DNA of 64,000 nt. It comes from Nocardioides sp. (lineage in GTDB: Bacteria; Actinomycetota; Actinomycetes; Propionibacteriales; Nocardioidaceae). Of this stretch, positions 1-8,811 are shown piece after piece. The stretch is taken from assembly GCA_020636915.1 (NCBI GenBank), contig JACJWV010000006.1:160622-224621 (forward strand), written 5' to 3'. The notes under the pieces are model-generated. The model saw only the letters and a program-made list of their open reading frames with translations, ran no database searches and had not been told where the DNA came from. The position numbers were made by a program, and so were the translations under genes. How positions within the stretch are numbered: the first letter of the stretch is position 1; each line of letters opens with the position of its first letter.

Positions 1-1739
1 TGGTGAAGCCGGCGTTCACCGACGCGCTCCGCGCCGCCACCTCTCCCGAGGAGGTGGCCTCGCTCGTGACCGAGGTCGTCGGCGCCGCGCCGGCCGCCAA
101 GCACGCCACGCCCGCTGCGGAGCCGGCTCCGGCTGCCCCGGCCACGACGGCCACCACCCCGGCGACCACCACCCCGGCCACCAAGCGGAGCCTGGTGGCC
201 GTCACCGCCTGCCCGACCGGCATCGCCCACACCTACATGGCGGCCGAGGCGCTCGAGGCGGCCGCCGCCCGCGCCGGTGTCGACCTCCAGGTCGAGACCC
301 AGGGCTCGGCCGGCGCGACGCCGCTCGCGCCCGAGACGATCGCCGCGGCCGACGCGGTCATCTTCGCGGTCGACGTCGGCGTCCGCGACCGGCACCGCTT
401 CGCCGGCAAGCCGCTGGTCTCCTCGGGTGTCAAGCGCCCCTTCGACCAGGCGGACGCGATGATCACCGAGGCCCTCGCGTACGCCGACGACCCGAACGCG
501 CCCCGCGTCGAGGGCTCGGGCTCCGGCGCCGGTGACGCGTCCGCCGCAACCACCGGTGGCAGCGGCGAGTCCTGGGCTGGACGCACCCGCCGGGTCCTGA
601 TGACCGGCGTGTCCTACATGATCCCGTTCGTCGCGGCCGGTGGTCTCCTCATCGCGCTGAGCTTCCTCTTCGGCGGCTACGAGATCGTCGGCCCCGCCGG
701 CGACATCGCCAAGAACAACTCGATCTGGGACCTGCCGAGCACCGCGGACCTGCCGCACGCGCTCTTCGACAGCGGCCTGATGGCCTACATCGGTGCGGTC
801 CTGTTCATCCTCGGCGCGACCGCGTTCAAGTTCCTGGTCCCGGCGCTGGCCGGCTACATCGCCTACGCGATCGCCGACCGGCCGGGCATCGCGCCCGGCT
901 TCGTCATGGGCGCGCTGGCCGTCGACCTCGGCGGCTTCGGCATCGCCCAGAGCGGCTTCCTGGGCGGCATCGTCGGCGGCGTCCTCGCCGGTGTGCTGGC
1001 CCTGTGGGTCTCCCGCTGGCCGGTGCCCTCCTGGGCGCGCGGCCTGATGCCGGTGATGATCATCCCGCTCGTCTCCACGCTCGTCGCCGGCTGGATCATG
1101 GTCGCGGTGCTCGCGAAGCCGCTCGGGTGGCTGATGACCCAGCTCAGCGACGGTCTCAACTCGCTCAACGGCGGCAGCGCGATCATCCTCGGCGTGATCC
1201 TCGGCCTGATGATGGCCTTCGACATGGGCGGCCCGCTCAACAAGGTCGCCTACGCGTTCGCCACCACGGGCCTGGCCGCGGCCGGTACCGCTTCGGACTC
1301 CCCCGAGCTGAAGGTGATGGCGGCGGTCATGCTCGCGGGCATGGTCCCCCCGATCGCTCTGGCGCTCGCCACGGTGATGCGACCCCAGCTGTTCAACCTC
1401 CCCGAGCGCGAGAACGGCAAGGCCGGCTGGCTCCTGGGCGCCTCGTTCATCACCGAGGGTGCGATCCCGTTCGCCGCGGCCGACCCGCTGCGCGTGATCC
1501 CGGGGATCATGCTCGGCTCCGCGGTCACCGGCGGACTGTCGATGGCGCTCGACGTTGCGGTGCGCGCACCGCACGGCGGCATCTTCGTGCTGTTCGCGGT
1601 GCACAACATCCTCGGCTACTTCATCGCCCTCTTCGCCGGCGTCATCGTCGGCGCGGCGGCGGTCATCATCCTGAAGTCGATCGGCGGCAAGGACCCCGAG
1701 CTCGCCGACGCCGAGCAGCCCGCGCTCGTCAACGCCTGA
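1..1739 (+). CDS. fruA: PTS fructose permease, EIIBC part (5' end outside window)
   Basis: Membrane permease of the phosphotransferase system that imports and phosphorylates fructose. The first ~25 visible residues resemble the end of an EIIA domain, so the gene almost certainly starts upstream; the GTG at base 3 is probably not the true start. An Ala/Pro/Thr-rich linker leads to the EIIB domain, with motif TACPTGIAHTYMA and phospho-acceptor Cys near visible residue 70. A second linker leads to a hydrophobic EIIC domain from about residue 200 to the end. HPr follows 46 bp downstream on the same strand, which fits a fructose PTS operon. Fructose specificity is inferred from the EIIB motif and the IIABC layout. 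Confidence 0.93.
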   Translation, partial: VKPAFTDALRAATSPEEVASLVTEVVGAAPAAKHATPAAEPAPAAPATTATTPATTTPATKRSLVAVTACPTGIAHTYMAAEALEAAAARAGVDLQVETQGSAGATPLAPETIAAADAVIFAVDVGVRDRHRFAGKPLVSSGVKRPFDQADAMITEALAYADDPNAPRVEGSGSGAGDASAATTGGSGESWAGRTRRVLMTGVSYMIPFVAAGGLLIALSFLFGGYEIVGPAGDIAKNNSIWDLPSTADLPHALFDSGLMAYIGAVLFILGATAFKFLVPALAGYIAYAIADRPGIAPGFVMGALAVDLGGFGIAQSGFLGGIVGGVLAGVLALWVSRWPVPSWARGLMPVMIIPLVSTLVAGWIMVAVLAKPLGWLMTQLSDGLNSLNGGSAIILGVILGLMMAFDMGGPLNKVAYAFATTGLAAAGTASDSPELKVMAAVMLAGMVPPIALALATVMRPQLFNLPERENGKAGWLLGASFITEGAIPFAAADPLRVIPGIMLGSAVTGGLSMALDVAVRAPHGGIFVLFAVHNILGYFIALFAGVIVGAAAVIILKSIGGKDPELADAEQPALVNA

Positions 1740-1785
1740 CTCCACCCACCACCCACCCGGATCCACCAACCCAGGGAGACACCGC

Positions 1786-2043
1786 ATGCCCAGCAAGACC
1801 GTCGCCGTCGGCTCGTCCGTCGGCCTGCACGCCCGACCCGCCCAGCTGATCGCGGAGGCCGCCGGCGACCTCGACGCGGAGGTGCTCATCGGCATCCCCG
1901 GCGACGAGCCCGTCGACGCCAGCTCCTCGCTGCTGATCATGACCCTCGGCGCCGGCCCCGGCGACCAGGTCGAGGTCTCCAGCGACGACCAGGCGGCGCT
2001 GGACGCGATCGTCGCGCTGGTCGAGAAGGACCTCGACGCCTAG
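1786..2043 (+). CDS. ptsH: Phosphocarrier protein HPr
   Basis: 85-residue cytoplasmic phosphocarrier that passes phosphate from enzyme I to EII permeases. The active-site motif GLHARPA places the phosphorylated His at residue 15. The Ser46 region (VDASSSLL) matches the regulatory site of the family. Length is normal. A strong ribosome binding site (AGGGAG) lies before the ATG. It sits directly behind the fructose permease and is probably co-transcribed with it. A palindromic element follows the stop codon. Confidence 0.95.
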   Translation: MPSKTVAVGSSVGLHARPAQLIAEAAGDLDAEVLIGIPGDEPVDASSSLLIMTLGAGPGDQVEVSSDDQAALDAIVALVEKDLDA

Positions 2044-2059
2044 CTGGCCGGCGTTTCGG

Positions 2060-2120
2060 GTCGAGAAGCCAGAAGTGGCTGCGTTTCCCCCGGATTCGCA
2101 GCCACTTCGGGTGTCTCGAC
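2060..2120. repeat. Intergenic palindrome, family B copy 1
   Basis: Imperfect inverted repeat between the converging 3' ends of ptsH and the next minus-strand gene. Outer arms are GTCGAGA (2060-2066) and TCTCGAC (2114-2120). The inner 12-bp stem is perfect: GAAGTGGCTGCG (2072-2083) with CGCAGCCACTTC (2097-2108). The loop is 13 nt. A closely similar element occurs at 18352-18412. It could act as a two-way terminator, though it lacks a T tract, or be a REP-like mobile repeat. Confidence 0.8.
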
Positions 2121-2126
2121 CGCGAC

Positions 2127-3128
2127 CTACCCGCTCACCGAGGAGGCACGCAGCGCGAGGTAGACCGCCCGCATGCCGACGGCCCGCTCGAGCTCACGGG
2201 TGACGCTGCCGAAGAACTGGGCGCGGTAGGCCTCGTCGGTCACCGTCGACACCGTGAGGTAGAGGCCGGAGAACGACGCGAGGAACACCGAGACCTGCAC
2301 AAGTGCCTGCTTGAGGTCGATCGGGCTGTCGCTGGTGCTCCACGCGCCGAGCACCGGCTCGGTCATGATCAGCCAGCCGAAGACCATGAGGAAGGCGAAC
2401 ACCGAGAGCGAGAGCAGCAGCACCTGCACGACCTGCACGACCATGAGGACCAACACCAGGTTCCAGCGCTCGTAGCCCGTCACCTCCGCGTAGGACGCCG
2501 GGTCGGCCGCGGGGTCCTCGACCAGCGACCGGCTCGCCTCCTCCAGCGGGGTGCCCCGGCAGGTGCGCAGGAGCACCTCGTCGTCGACCGCGTCGTCGGC
2601 GCGGTCCACCTCCTCGGGGAGCCGCACCAGCAGGAAGCCGAGCGCCAGCACGGCGAACAGCACGACCACGAGCCACAGCGCGCCCACCGTCAGGTTGGAG
2701 GCGATCTGCCACATCTCGGTGTTGATGAAGAGGAACGTGATCGCGAGCAGCAGCAACGGCAGCGCCCGCGTCGTCATCGGCAGCAGCTGCCGCAGGCTCC
2801 CGAACGTGCGGGCCAGGCCCCACGTGATGATCTGTCGCGCGTGGAGGGCGGTCAGCGCATACCAGATCACGGCCAGCAGGCCGAGCGCGACCAGCGTGGC
2901 GGGAGCGGCGCTGAACTCGCCCGAGACCCAGGCCAGCGCGACGCCCGCCCCGGCTGAGACCAGCGCCACCACCACGAGCAGCGGCACCGTCCGCCGCAGC
3001 CGGAGCGCGTTGCGGACGTCGGCGCGCCGCTCCGGGACGAAGTAGGAGAGGCCGTGGTGGAGGAACCAGTCGTCGGCGGCTGCGAGGGTCTGCGCGGTGT
3101 CGCCGGACGACGACGGGGGCGCGGTCAC
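2127..3128 (-). CDS. Multi-pass membrane protein of unknown function
   Basis: 333 residues from a GTG start that overlaps the ribF stop by 4 bp (GTGA), implying translational coupling to ribF. Several long hydrophobic stretches are visible: two near residues 45-95, two near 120-175, and two or three between 225 and 300. An acidic cytoplasmic-type loop (EEVDRADDAVDDE) separates the pairs. I do not recognise a family and propose no function. The end converges on ptsH with a palindrome between them. Confidence 0.75.
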   Translation of the reverse strand: MTAPPSSSGDTAQTLAAADDWFLHHGLSYFVPERRADVRNALRLRRTVPLLVVVALVSAGAGVALAWVSGEFSAAPATLVALGLLAVIWYALTALHARQIITWGLARTFGSLRQLLPMTTRALPLLLLAITFLFINTEMWQIASNLTVGALWLVVVLFAVLALGFLLVRLPEEVDRADDAVDDEVLLRTCRGTPLEEASRSLVEDPAADPASYAEVTGYERWNLVLVLMVVQVVQVLLLSLSVFAFLMVFGWLIMTEPVLGAWSTSDSPIDLKQALVQVSVFLASFSGLYLTVSTVTDEAYRAQFFGSVTRELERAVGMRAVYLALRASSVSG

Positions 3129-4057
3129 GTCAGCAGCTCGCGGGCGCGGTCGACGTCGGCCTTCATCTGCTCGACCAGGGAGTCCACGGAGTCGAACGCG
3201 ACCATCCCGCGCAGCCGCTCGACGAACCCCACCTCGACCTCGACGCCGTAGAGCTCGAGGTCGGTGCGGTCGAGCACGTAGCTCTCGACGCGTCGTTCGC
3301 GCACGCCGGTGAACGTGGGGTTGGTGCCGACGCTGATCGCTGCGGGGAAGGTCTCGCCGGTGTCGAGCCGACGTAGCCACCCGGCGTACACGCCGTCCGG
3401 AGGTGCGGCCGTCAGGGCGCCGGTCGGCACGTTCGCGGTCGGGTAGCCGAGCTCGCGGCCACGCTGGTCGCCGCGCACGACGGTCCCGCGCACCGAGTAC
3501 GACCGGCCGAGCGCCTCGGCCGCGCCGGCCACGTCGCCGGCCGCCAGGCTCATCCGGACGTACGTCGAGGACCAGACCTGCGGCCCGCCGTCGAGCGGGA
3601 TGCCCTCGGCGCTGAACCCGAGACGCTCCCCCTCGCGCCGGAGGACCTCGACGTCCCCGGCGGCCTTGTTGCCGAACCGGAAGTTGGCGCCCACCACCAC
3701 CACGGCGGCGTGGAGGCCGTCGACGAGCACCCGCTCGACGAACTCCTCGGGCGACCACGCGGCCACCGCGCGGTCGAACGGCAGGGCCAGCACCGCGTCC
3801 GCGCCGGCGTCGGCGAGCAGCTCGGCACGGACCTCGAGCGAGGTCAGTGTCGTCGGCGCGTGCTCGGGGCGCAGCACGGCCATCGGGTGCGGGTCGAAGG
3901 TGATCGCCACCACCGGCAGCGCGCGCTCGGCGGCGACCTCGTGTGCGCGGGAGACGACGTGCCGGTGCCCGAGGTGCACCCCGTCGAAGTTGCCGATGAC
4001 GACGACCGTCGCACCCAGGTCGTCCGGCACCTCGTCGAGGGATCGCCAGATCTGCAC
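3125..4057 (-). CDS. ribF: Bifunctional riboflavin kinase / FAD synthetase
   Basis: 310 residues, normal for bacterial RibF. It makes FMN from riboflavin and then FAD. The N-terminal nucleotidyltransferase domain shows GNFDGVHLGH (residues 22-31) and ITFDPHP. The C-terminal flavokinase domain from about residue 185 shows GRELGYPTANV and SVGTNPTF. It follows truB after 21 bp, the common truB-ribF arrangement in bacteria. Confidence 0.96.
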   Translation of the reverse strand: MQIWRSLDEVPDDLGATVVVIGNFDGVHLGHRHVVSRAHEVAAERALPVVAITFDPHPMAVLRPEHAPTTLTSLEVRAELLADAGADAVLALPFDRAVAAWSPEEFVERVLVDGLHAAVVVVGANFRFGNKAAGDVEVLRREGERLGFSAEGIPLDGGPQVWSSTYVRMSLAAGDVAGAAEALGRSYSVRGTVVRGDQRGRELGYPTANVPTGALTAAPPDGVYAGWLRRLDTGETFPAAISVGTNPTFTGVRERRVESYVLDRTDLELYGVEVEVGFVERLRGMVAFDSVDSLVEQMKADVDRARELLT

Positions 4058-4078
4058 GGCCGCAACCCTATCGAGAGG

Positions 4079-4930
4079 TCAGACGAAGACCGCGACGGCC
4101 TTGGCGAGACCACCGCGTGGCTCGTAGAGGGCGAGGAACTCCCCGTCGGGTGCGAACAGCGCGGTGACGCCGACGAGCTCCAGGTCGAGCGCGCGGCCGA
4201 ACCGCACGTCGGTCGCACCCGCATCCTCGAGGTCGTACGCCGGGAACGCTGCCCGCGCCGCGTCTGCGATCGGCAACAGTGTCAGGTCCTCGGCCAGCTC
4301 GTCGAGGGTGTGGGCGACGGCGAGGTCGTAGGGGCCGACCGCGGTGCGCCGCAGCGCGGTCAGGTGTCCCCCGACGCCGAGCCGGGCTCCGAGGTCGCGG
4401 GCGATGGCCCGGACGTAGGTGCCGCTCGAGCAGCGCACGGAGAGGTCGAGCTCGTCGCCGCGGACCGCGGTGACCGTCAGCTCGTGCACGGTGACCGGTC
4501 GGGCCGCGAGCTCGACGTCCTCGCCCTCGCGGACCCGCTGGTAGGCGCGCTTGCCGTCGACCTTGATCGCCGACACCGCGGTCGGGACCTGCATGATCTC
4601 GCCGACGAACTCCGCAGTCGCCGCGCGGATCGTCGCCTCGTCGAGGCCGTCGGTCGAGGCGGTCGCGAGGACCTCCCCCTCCGCGTCGTCCGTGGTGGTG
4701 GTGACGCCGAGGCGGACGGTCGCGTCGTACCGCTTCTCGGTCAGCATCAGGTGCCCGAGCAGCCGGGTCGCGCGGTTGACGCCGAGCACCAGCACGCCGG
4801 TCGCCATCGGGTCCAGGGTCCCGGCGTGGCCGACCTTCCGGGTGCCGGCGAGCCGGCGGACCCGGGAGACGACGTCGTGCGACGTCATCCCCCCGGGCTT
4901 GTCGACGACGACGAGGCCGGACTCAGTCAT
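4079..4930 (-). CDS. truB: tRNA pseudouridine(55) synthase
   Basis: 283 residues. It isomerises U55 in the T-loop of tRNAs. The motif GHAGTLDPMATG carries the catalytic Asp at residue 40, and the N-terminal KPGGMTSHDVV segment is characteristic. The ATG start lies inside the end of rbfA (8-bp overlap), so the two are translationally coupled. Confidence 0.96.
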   Translation of the reverse strand: MTESGLVVVDKPGGMTSHDVVSRVRRLAGTRKVGHAGTLDPMATGVLVLGVNRATRLLGHLMLTEKRYDATVRLGVTTTTDDAEGEVLATASTDGLDEATIRAATAEFVGEIMQVPTAVSAIKVDGKRAYQRVREGEDVELAARPVTVHELTVTAVRGDELDLSVRCSSGTYVRAIARDLGARLGVGGHLTALRRTAVGPYDLAVAHTLDELAEDLTLLPIADAARAAFPAYDLEDAGATDVRFGRALDLELVGVTALFAPDGEFLALYEPRGGLAKAVAVFV

Positions 4931-5396
4931 CCAGCTCGTCGTCAGGGCCGTCGTCGAGGCCGGCGGGGCCGGCGTCCGCCTCGCGCGGCTTCTTGTACGG
5001 GTCGGCCTCGCCGGCGTACGCCTCGCCCCGCTCGGCGGCCAGCGCCTCGTCCTGCGCCTTGGCCCGGGCCAGGACCTCGTCGAGGTGCCGGGCGCTCTCG
5101 GGCAGCGCGTCGTGGATGAAGGTCAGCGACGGCGCGTGCCGCATGCCGAGCTGCTTGGCGACCTCGGACCGGATCAGGCCCTTGGCGGACTCCAGCGCGG
5201 CCGCGGAGGCGGCGCGGGCCTCCTCCTCCTCGCCGAGCACCGTGTAGAAGACCGTGGCCTGCTGGGTGTCGCCGGTGACGCGGACGTCGGTGACCGTCAC
5301 GAAGCCGAGCCGCGGGTCCTTGATCCGCCGCTCGAGCATCTCGGCGACGACCACCTGGATCCGGTCGGCGATCTTGCGGACGCGGGGACTGCTCAT
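4923..5396 (-). CDS. rbfA: 30S ribosome-binding factor RbfA
   Basis: 157 residues starting at MSSPRVRKIADRIQ. A single KH-like fold that helps mature the 30S subunit and 16S rRNA 5' end. Typical signs are KDPRLGFVTVTDV and the HAPSLTFIHD segment. A charged acidic tail (from about residue 135) extends the family core, as is common in actinobacteria. It lies between infB and truB as expected, but a strong hairpin separates it from infB. Confidence 0.94.
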   Translation of the reverse strand: MSSPRVRKIADRIQVVVAEMLERRIKDPRLGFVTVTDVRVTGDTQQATVFYTVLGEEEEARAASAAALESAKGLIRSEVAKQLGMRHAPSLTFIHDALPESARHLDEVLARAKAQDEALAAERGEAYAGEADPYKKPREADAGPAGLDDGPDDELDD

Positions 5397-5420
5397 GGTT
5401 CTTCCTACTCCCTGGACGCC

Positions 5421-5458
5421 GAGTCGGCGCATCCGGACCTCTCCGGATGCGCCGACTC
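5421..5458 (-). terminator. Strong hairpin between infB and rbfA
   Basis: Perfect 17-bp stem, GAGTCGGCGCATCCGGA (5421-5437) with its complement (5442-5458), closed by a 4-nt loop. It lies in the 76-bp gap after the infB stop. There is no downstream T tract, so it could be a T-less actinobacterial terminator, an attenuating pause site or an mRNA-stabilising/processing hairpin within the operon. Confidence 0.6.
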
Positions 5459-5472
5459 GTGGGTCGTACTGC

Positions 5473-8272
5473 TCAGCTGCGCGGGATCTCGCGCATCTCG
5501 AACGCCTCGACGATGTCGCCTTCCTTGATGTCCTGGAAGTTGCGCAGGACCAGGCCGCACTCGAAGCCCTCGCGGACCTCGGACGCGTCGTCCTTCTCGC
5601 GCTTGAGCGACGCGAGGTCGAGGTTGTCGGCCACCACGGCACCGTCACGGATGAGGCGCACCTTGGCGTTGCGGCGGATGACCCCGCTGGTGACCATGCA
5701 GCCGGCGATGTTGCCGATCTTGGACGAGCGGAAGATCGCACGGATCTCCGCCTGGCCCAGGGTCGACTCCTCGAACTCCGGCTTGAGCATGCCCTTGAGC
5801 GCGGCCTCGATCTCCTCGATGGCCTGGTAGATGACGGTGTAGTACCGGATCTCCACGCCCTCGCGGTCGGCCAGCTCGGTCGCCTTGCCCTGCGGGCGGA
5901 CGTTGAAGCCGATGATGATCGCGTCGGAGGCCGCCGCCAGGTCGACGTTGGTCTCGGTGATCGCACCGACACCGCGGTCGATGACCCGCAGGTTGACCTC
6001 GTCGCCGACGTCGATCTTCGCCAGCGCGTCCTCGAGCGCCTCGACCGAACCGGACACGTCGCCCTTGAGGATGAGGTTGAGCTCCTGGCTCTCGCCCTTC
6101 TCCATGGAGGCCATGAAGTCCTCGAGGGTACGGCGCACGCGGCGCTTGGCCTGCATGGCCGCCCGCTCCCGGGCCTCGCGCTTCTCCGCGATCTGACGCG
6201 CCATCCGGTCGTCGTCGACCACGATGAAGTTCTGGCCGGCGCCGGGGACGGCGGAGAGGCCGAGCACCATCGCCGGGCGCGACGGACCCGCCGTCTCGAG
6301 CTCGTTGCCGAACTCGTCGAGCATCGCCCGCACGCGGCCGTGCGCCGGGCCGGCGACGATCGAGTCGCCGACGTTCAGCGTGCCGCGCTGGACCAGGATG
6401 GTCGCGACCGGGCCGCGGCCGCGGTCCAGGTGCGCCTCGATGACCAGACCCTGCGCCTCCCGGTCGGGGTTCGCGTGCAGGTCCAGCGACGCGTCGGCGG
6501 TCAGCACGATCGCCTCGAGCAGCTTGTCGAGGTTCAGCTCGGATTTCGCCGAGACGTCGACGAACATGGTGTCGCCGCCGTACTCCTCGGGGATCAGGCC
6601 GTACTCGGTCAGCTGGCCACGGACCTTGGTCGGGTCCGCCTCCGGCTTGTCGATCTTGTTCACCGCGACCACGATCGGCACGCCGGCCGCCTTGGCGTGG
6701 TTGAGCGCCTCGACGGTCTGGGGCATCACGCCGTCGTCGGCCGCGACCACGAGGACCGCGATGTCCGACGACTGCGAACCACGGGCACGCATGGCGGTGA
6801 ACGCCTCGTGGCCCGGGGTGTCGATGAAGGTGATGCGGCGGTCCTCGCCGTCGACGTCGGTGTGCACCTGGTAGGCACCGATGTGCTGGGTGATGCCACC
6901 GGCCTCGCCCGCGACGACGTTGGCGTTGCGCAGCGCGTCGAGGAGCTTGGTCTTGCCGTGGTCGACGTGACCCATGACGGTGACGACCGGCGGGCGCGGA
7001 GCGTAGTGCTCGCTGTCGTCCTCGTCGTCACCGAACTCGATGTCGAAGGACTCGAGCAGCTCGCGGTCCTCGTCCTCGGGGGACACGACCTGGACGACGT
7101 AGTTGAGCTCCTCGCCGAGCAGCTCGAGGGTCTCGTCGTTGACGGACTCGGTCGCGGTGACCATCTCGCCGAGGCTGAACAGCATCTGCACCAGCTGGGC
7201 GGCGTCGACGTTGATCCGCTCCGCGAAGTCGGTCAGCGACGCACCGCGCGGCAGCCGCACGGTCTCGCCGTTGCCCTTGCGGACGCGCACGCCGCCGATC
7301 GTCGGGGCCTCCATGGCCTCGAACTCCTGGCGACGCGCCCGCTTGGACTTGCGGCCACGGCGCGAGGGACCACCGGGGCGACCGAAGGCACCCTGGGTCT
7401 GACCGCGCTGGCCGGGACGACCGCCACCGGGGCGACCGCCGCCCGACGGGCCGAAGCCGCCGGGGCGCCCAGGGCACCGGCACCGGCGCCAGCGCCGGCT
7501 CCGCCGCGGCCCGGCGCTCCGCCGCGACCCGGCGCACCGCCGCGACCGCCGCCAGGCGCACCCGGTCGGCCGGGGGCGCGGCCGCCCGGTCCCGAGCCGA
7601 AGGCGGCCGGGGACTTGGGCATCATCGCCGGGTTCGGGCGCGGCATGCCGGGACGACCGCCGGCGGCCGGCGGACGCGGCGGACGGTTGTCGCCGCCACC
7701 GGTCGCCGGGGCCGGACGCTCGCCGGGCGCGGGCCGCCGGCCCATGCCCTGGCTGGACGCGAACGGGTTGTTGCCGGGGCGGGGCGCACCGGGACGTCCG
7801 ACCGGACGGGGCGCGGGGGCCTTCGGCGTGGGTGAGGACGACGCCGCGGGTGCCTCAGGGGCCTCGGGCTCCGTCGGGCCCGGGGTGGGCGGCTCCTCGG
7901 CCCGCGGGGCCGGCAGGGCCAGGCTTCGGGGCGGTGGGGGCCGCGGGAGCAGCAGGGGCGGCCAGCGCCTCGGCGGCAGGCGCCTCGACCGACCGGTGCC
8001 TCCGCAGGGGCCGGGGCCGGGGCGGCCTTCTTCGCCGGGGCCTTCTTCGCCGGGGCGGGCTCGGCCGCCGGCGCGGGCGCCGCGGCAGGAGCGGCCGACT
8101 TCTCGGCCTTCAGCTGGTCGCCGTACTCCTTGCGGAACCGCATCTCCGCCGGGAGCTCGACGGTCGAGCTCGCCGACTTGACGAACTCCCCCATCTCCTT
8201 GAACTTCTCGAGAACGAACTTGCTCTCGACTCCGAACTCCTTGGCGAGCTCGTGAACTCGGGTCTTAGCCAC
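5473..8272 (-). CDS. infB: Translation initiation factor IF-2 (reading frame interrupted as sequenced)
   Basis: IF-2 is the GTPase that places initiator tRNA on the 30S subunit. The start MAKTRVHELAKEFG is the IF2 N-domain, followed by a long Ala/Pro/Lys then Gly/Arg/Pro-rich linker. The G domain (GHVDHGKT, DTPGHEAF, NKID) and C-terminal domains end at 5473. The frame changes near 7980-7996, 7898-7905 and 7467-7475. In each case the protein sequence resumes sensibly in another frame: a VEAPAAEAL stretch, then PRPGNNPFASSQG, then GGRPGQRGQTQ. The restored length is near 930 residues, normal for actinobacteria. Because infB is essential and all breaks lie in GC-rich low-complexity DNA, sequencing error is most likely. 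Confidence 0.88.
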
Positions 8273-8409
8273 GCTTCTCCTTCTGGCCTGAGACCCGGGT
8301 CCAGTGAGGTGCTGGGGGGTGGTTCAGACCGTTAGTGGGATGTGCAAACTCATCGCGAAGTACTCATCGAGTGCTCATGAGCTGCTGCTCCAGTTTCTGT
8401 GTCGGTCGA

Positions 8410-8769
8410 TCAGGTTCTGGCGCCGAGGTGTTCAGCGAGCGGGGCGCTGGTCAGCCCTGGCCCGTTCCCCTGCCCCTGGGTTCCAGGGAAGCGCAGGGCC
8501 CGCGCGAAGGCTCGCCGGCGCACCGCGAGCTCGTAGCACTCGGTCGTGGGGTGCAGGTGCGCCCCGCGGCCGGGTGCGATGCCCTCCGGATCGGGCACGA
8601 CGGCCGGGTGGCCGTGCGCGCCCGAGCCGACGGTCACCCGTAACAACTCAGCCTTGGCGGCTCGTGCCCGGCATCCCACGCAGGTCCGGACCGGTCCCCC
8701 GCCATCAGCGGGGAGACCCGGGAGTTCCGGGCAGGCAGAGGAGATGTGTTCACGCGCCACTGCCGACAA
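8410..8769 (-). CDS. ylxR: YlxR family RNA-binding protein (DUF448)
   Basis: About 119 residues. The family fold is seen from RTCVGCRARAAKAELLRV through GRGAHLHP to AVRRRAFARALR. YlxR proteins are small, basic, nucleic-acid-binding proteins nearly always encoded between nusA and infB, as here. The start is uncertain: TTG at 8769 and GTG at 8760 are both possible, and the conserved part begins about 27 residues in. A weak purine-rich site lies upstream. Confidence 0.87.
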   Translation of the reverse strand: MSAVAREHISSACPELPGLPADGGGPVRTCVGCRARAAKAELLRVTVGSGAHGHPAVVPDPEGIAPGRGAHLHPTTECYELAVRRRAFARALRFPGTQGQGNGPGLTSAPLAEHLGART

Positions 8770-8811
8770 GCCTACCCCGATCCGGGGCCTGATCTCGAAC
8801 CGGGGCGAGCG

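Noticed and set aside
5473..7314. Reading infB as a separate shorter gene starting at the internal ATG 7314
   Set aside because: IF-2-type sequence continues upstream in shifted frames to a perfect IF2 N-domain start at 8272, so one gene with base errors is more likely than two genes.
5254..8181. A 975-codon open frame opposite infB
   Set aside because: The sequence is low-complexity Asp/Arg/Gly/His and mirrors third-position GC bias of infB. infB motifs on the other strand are unmistakable.
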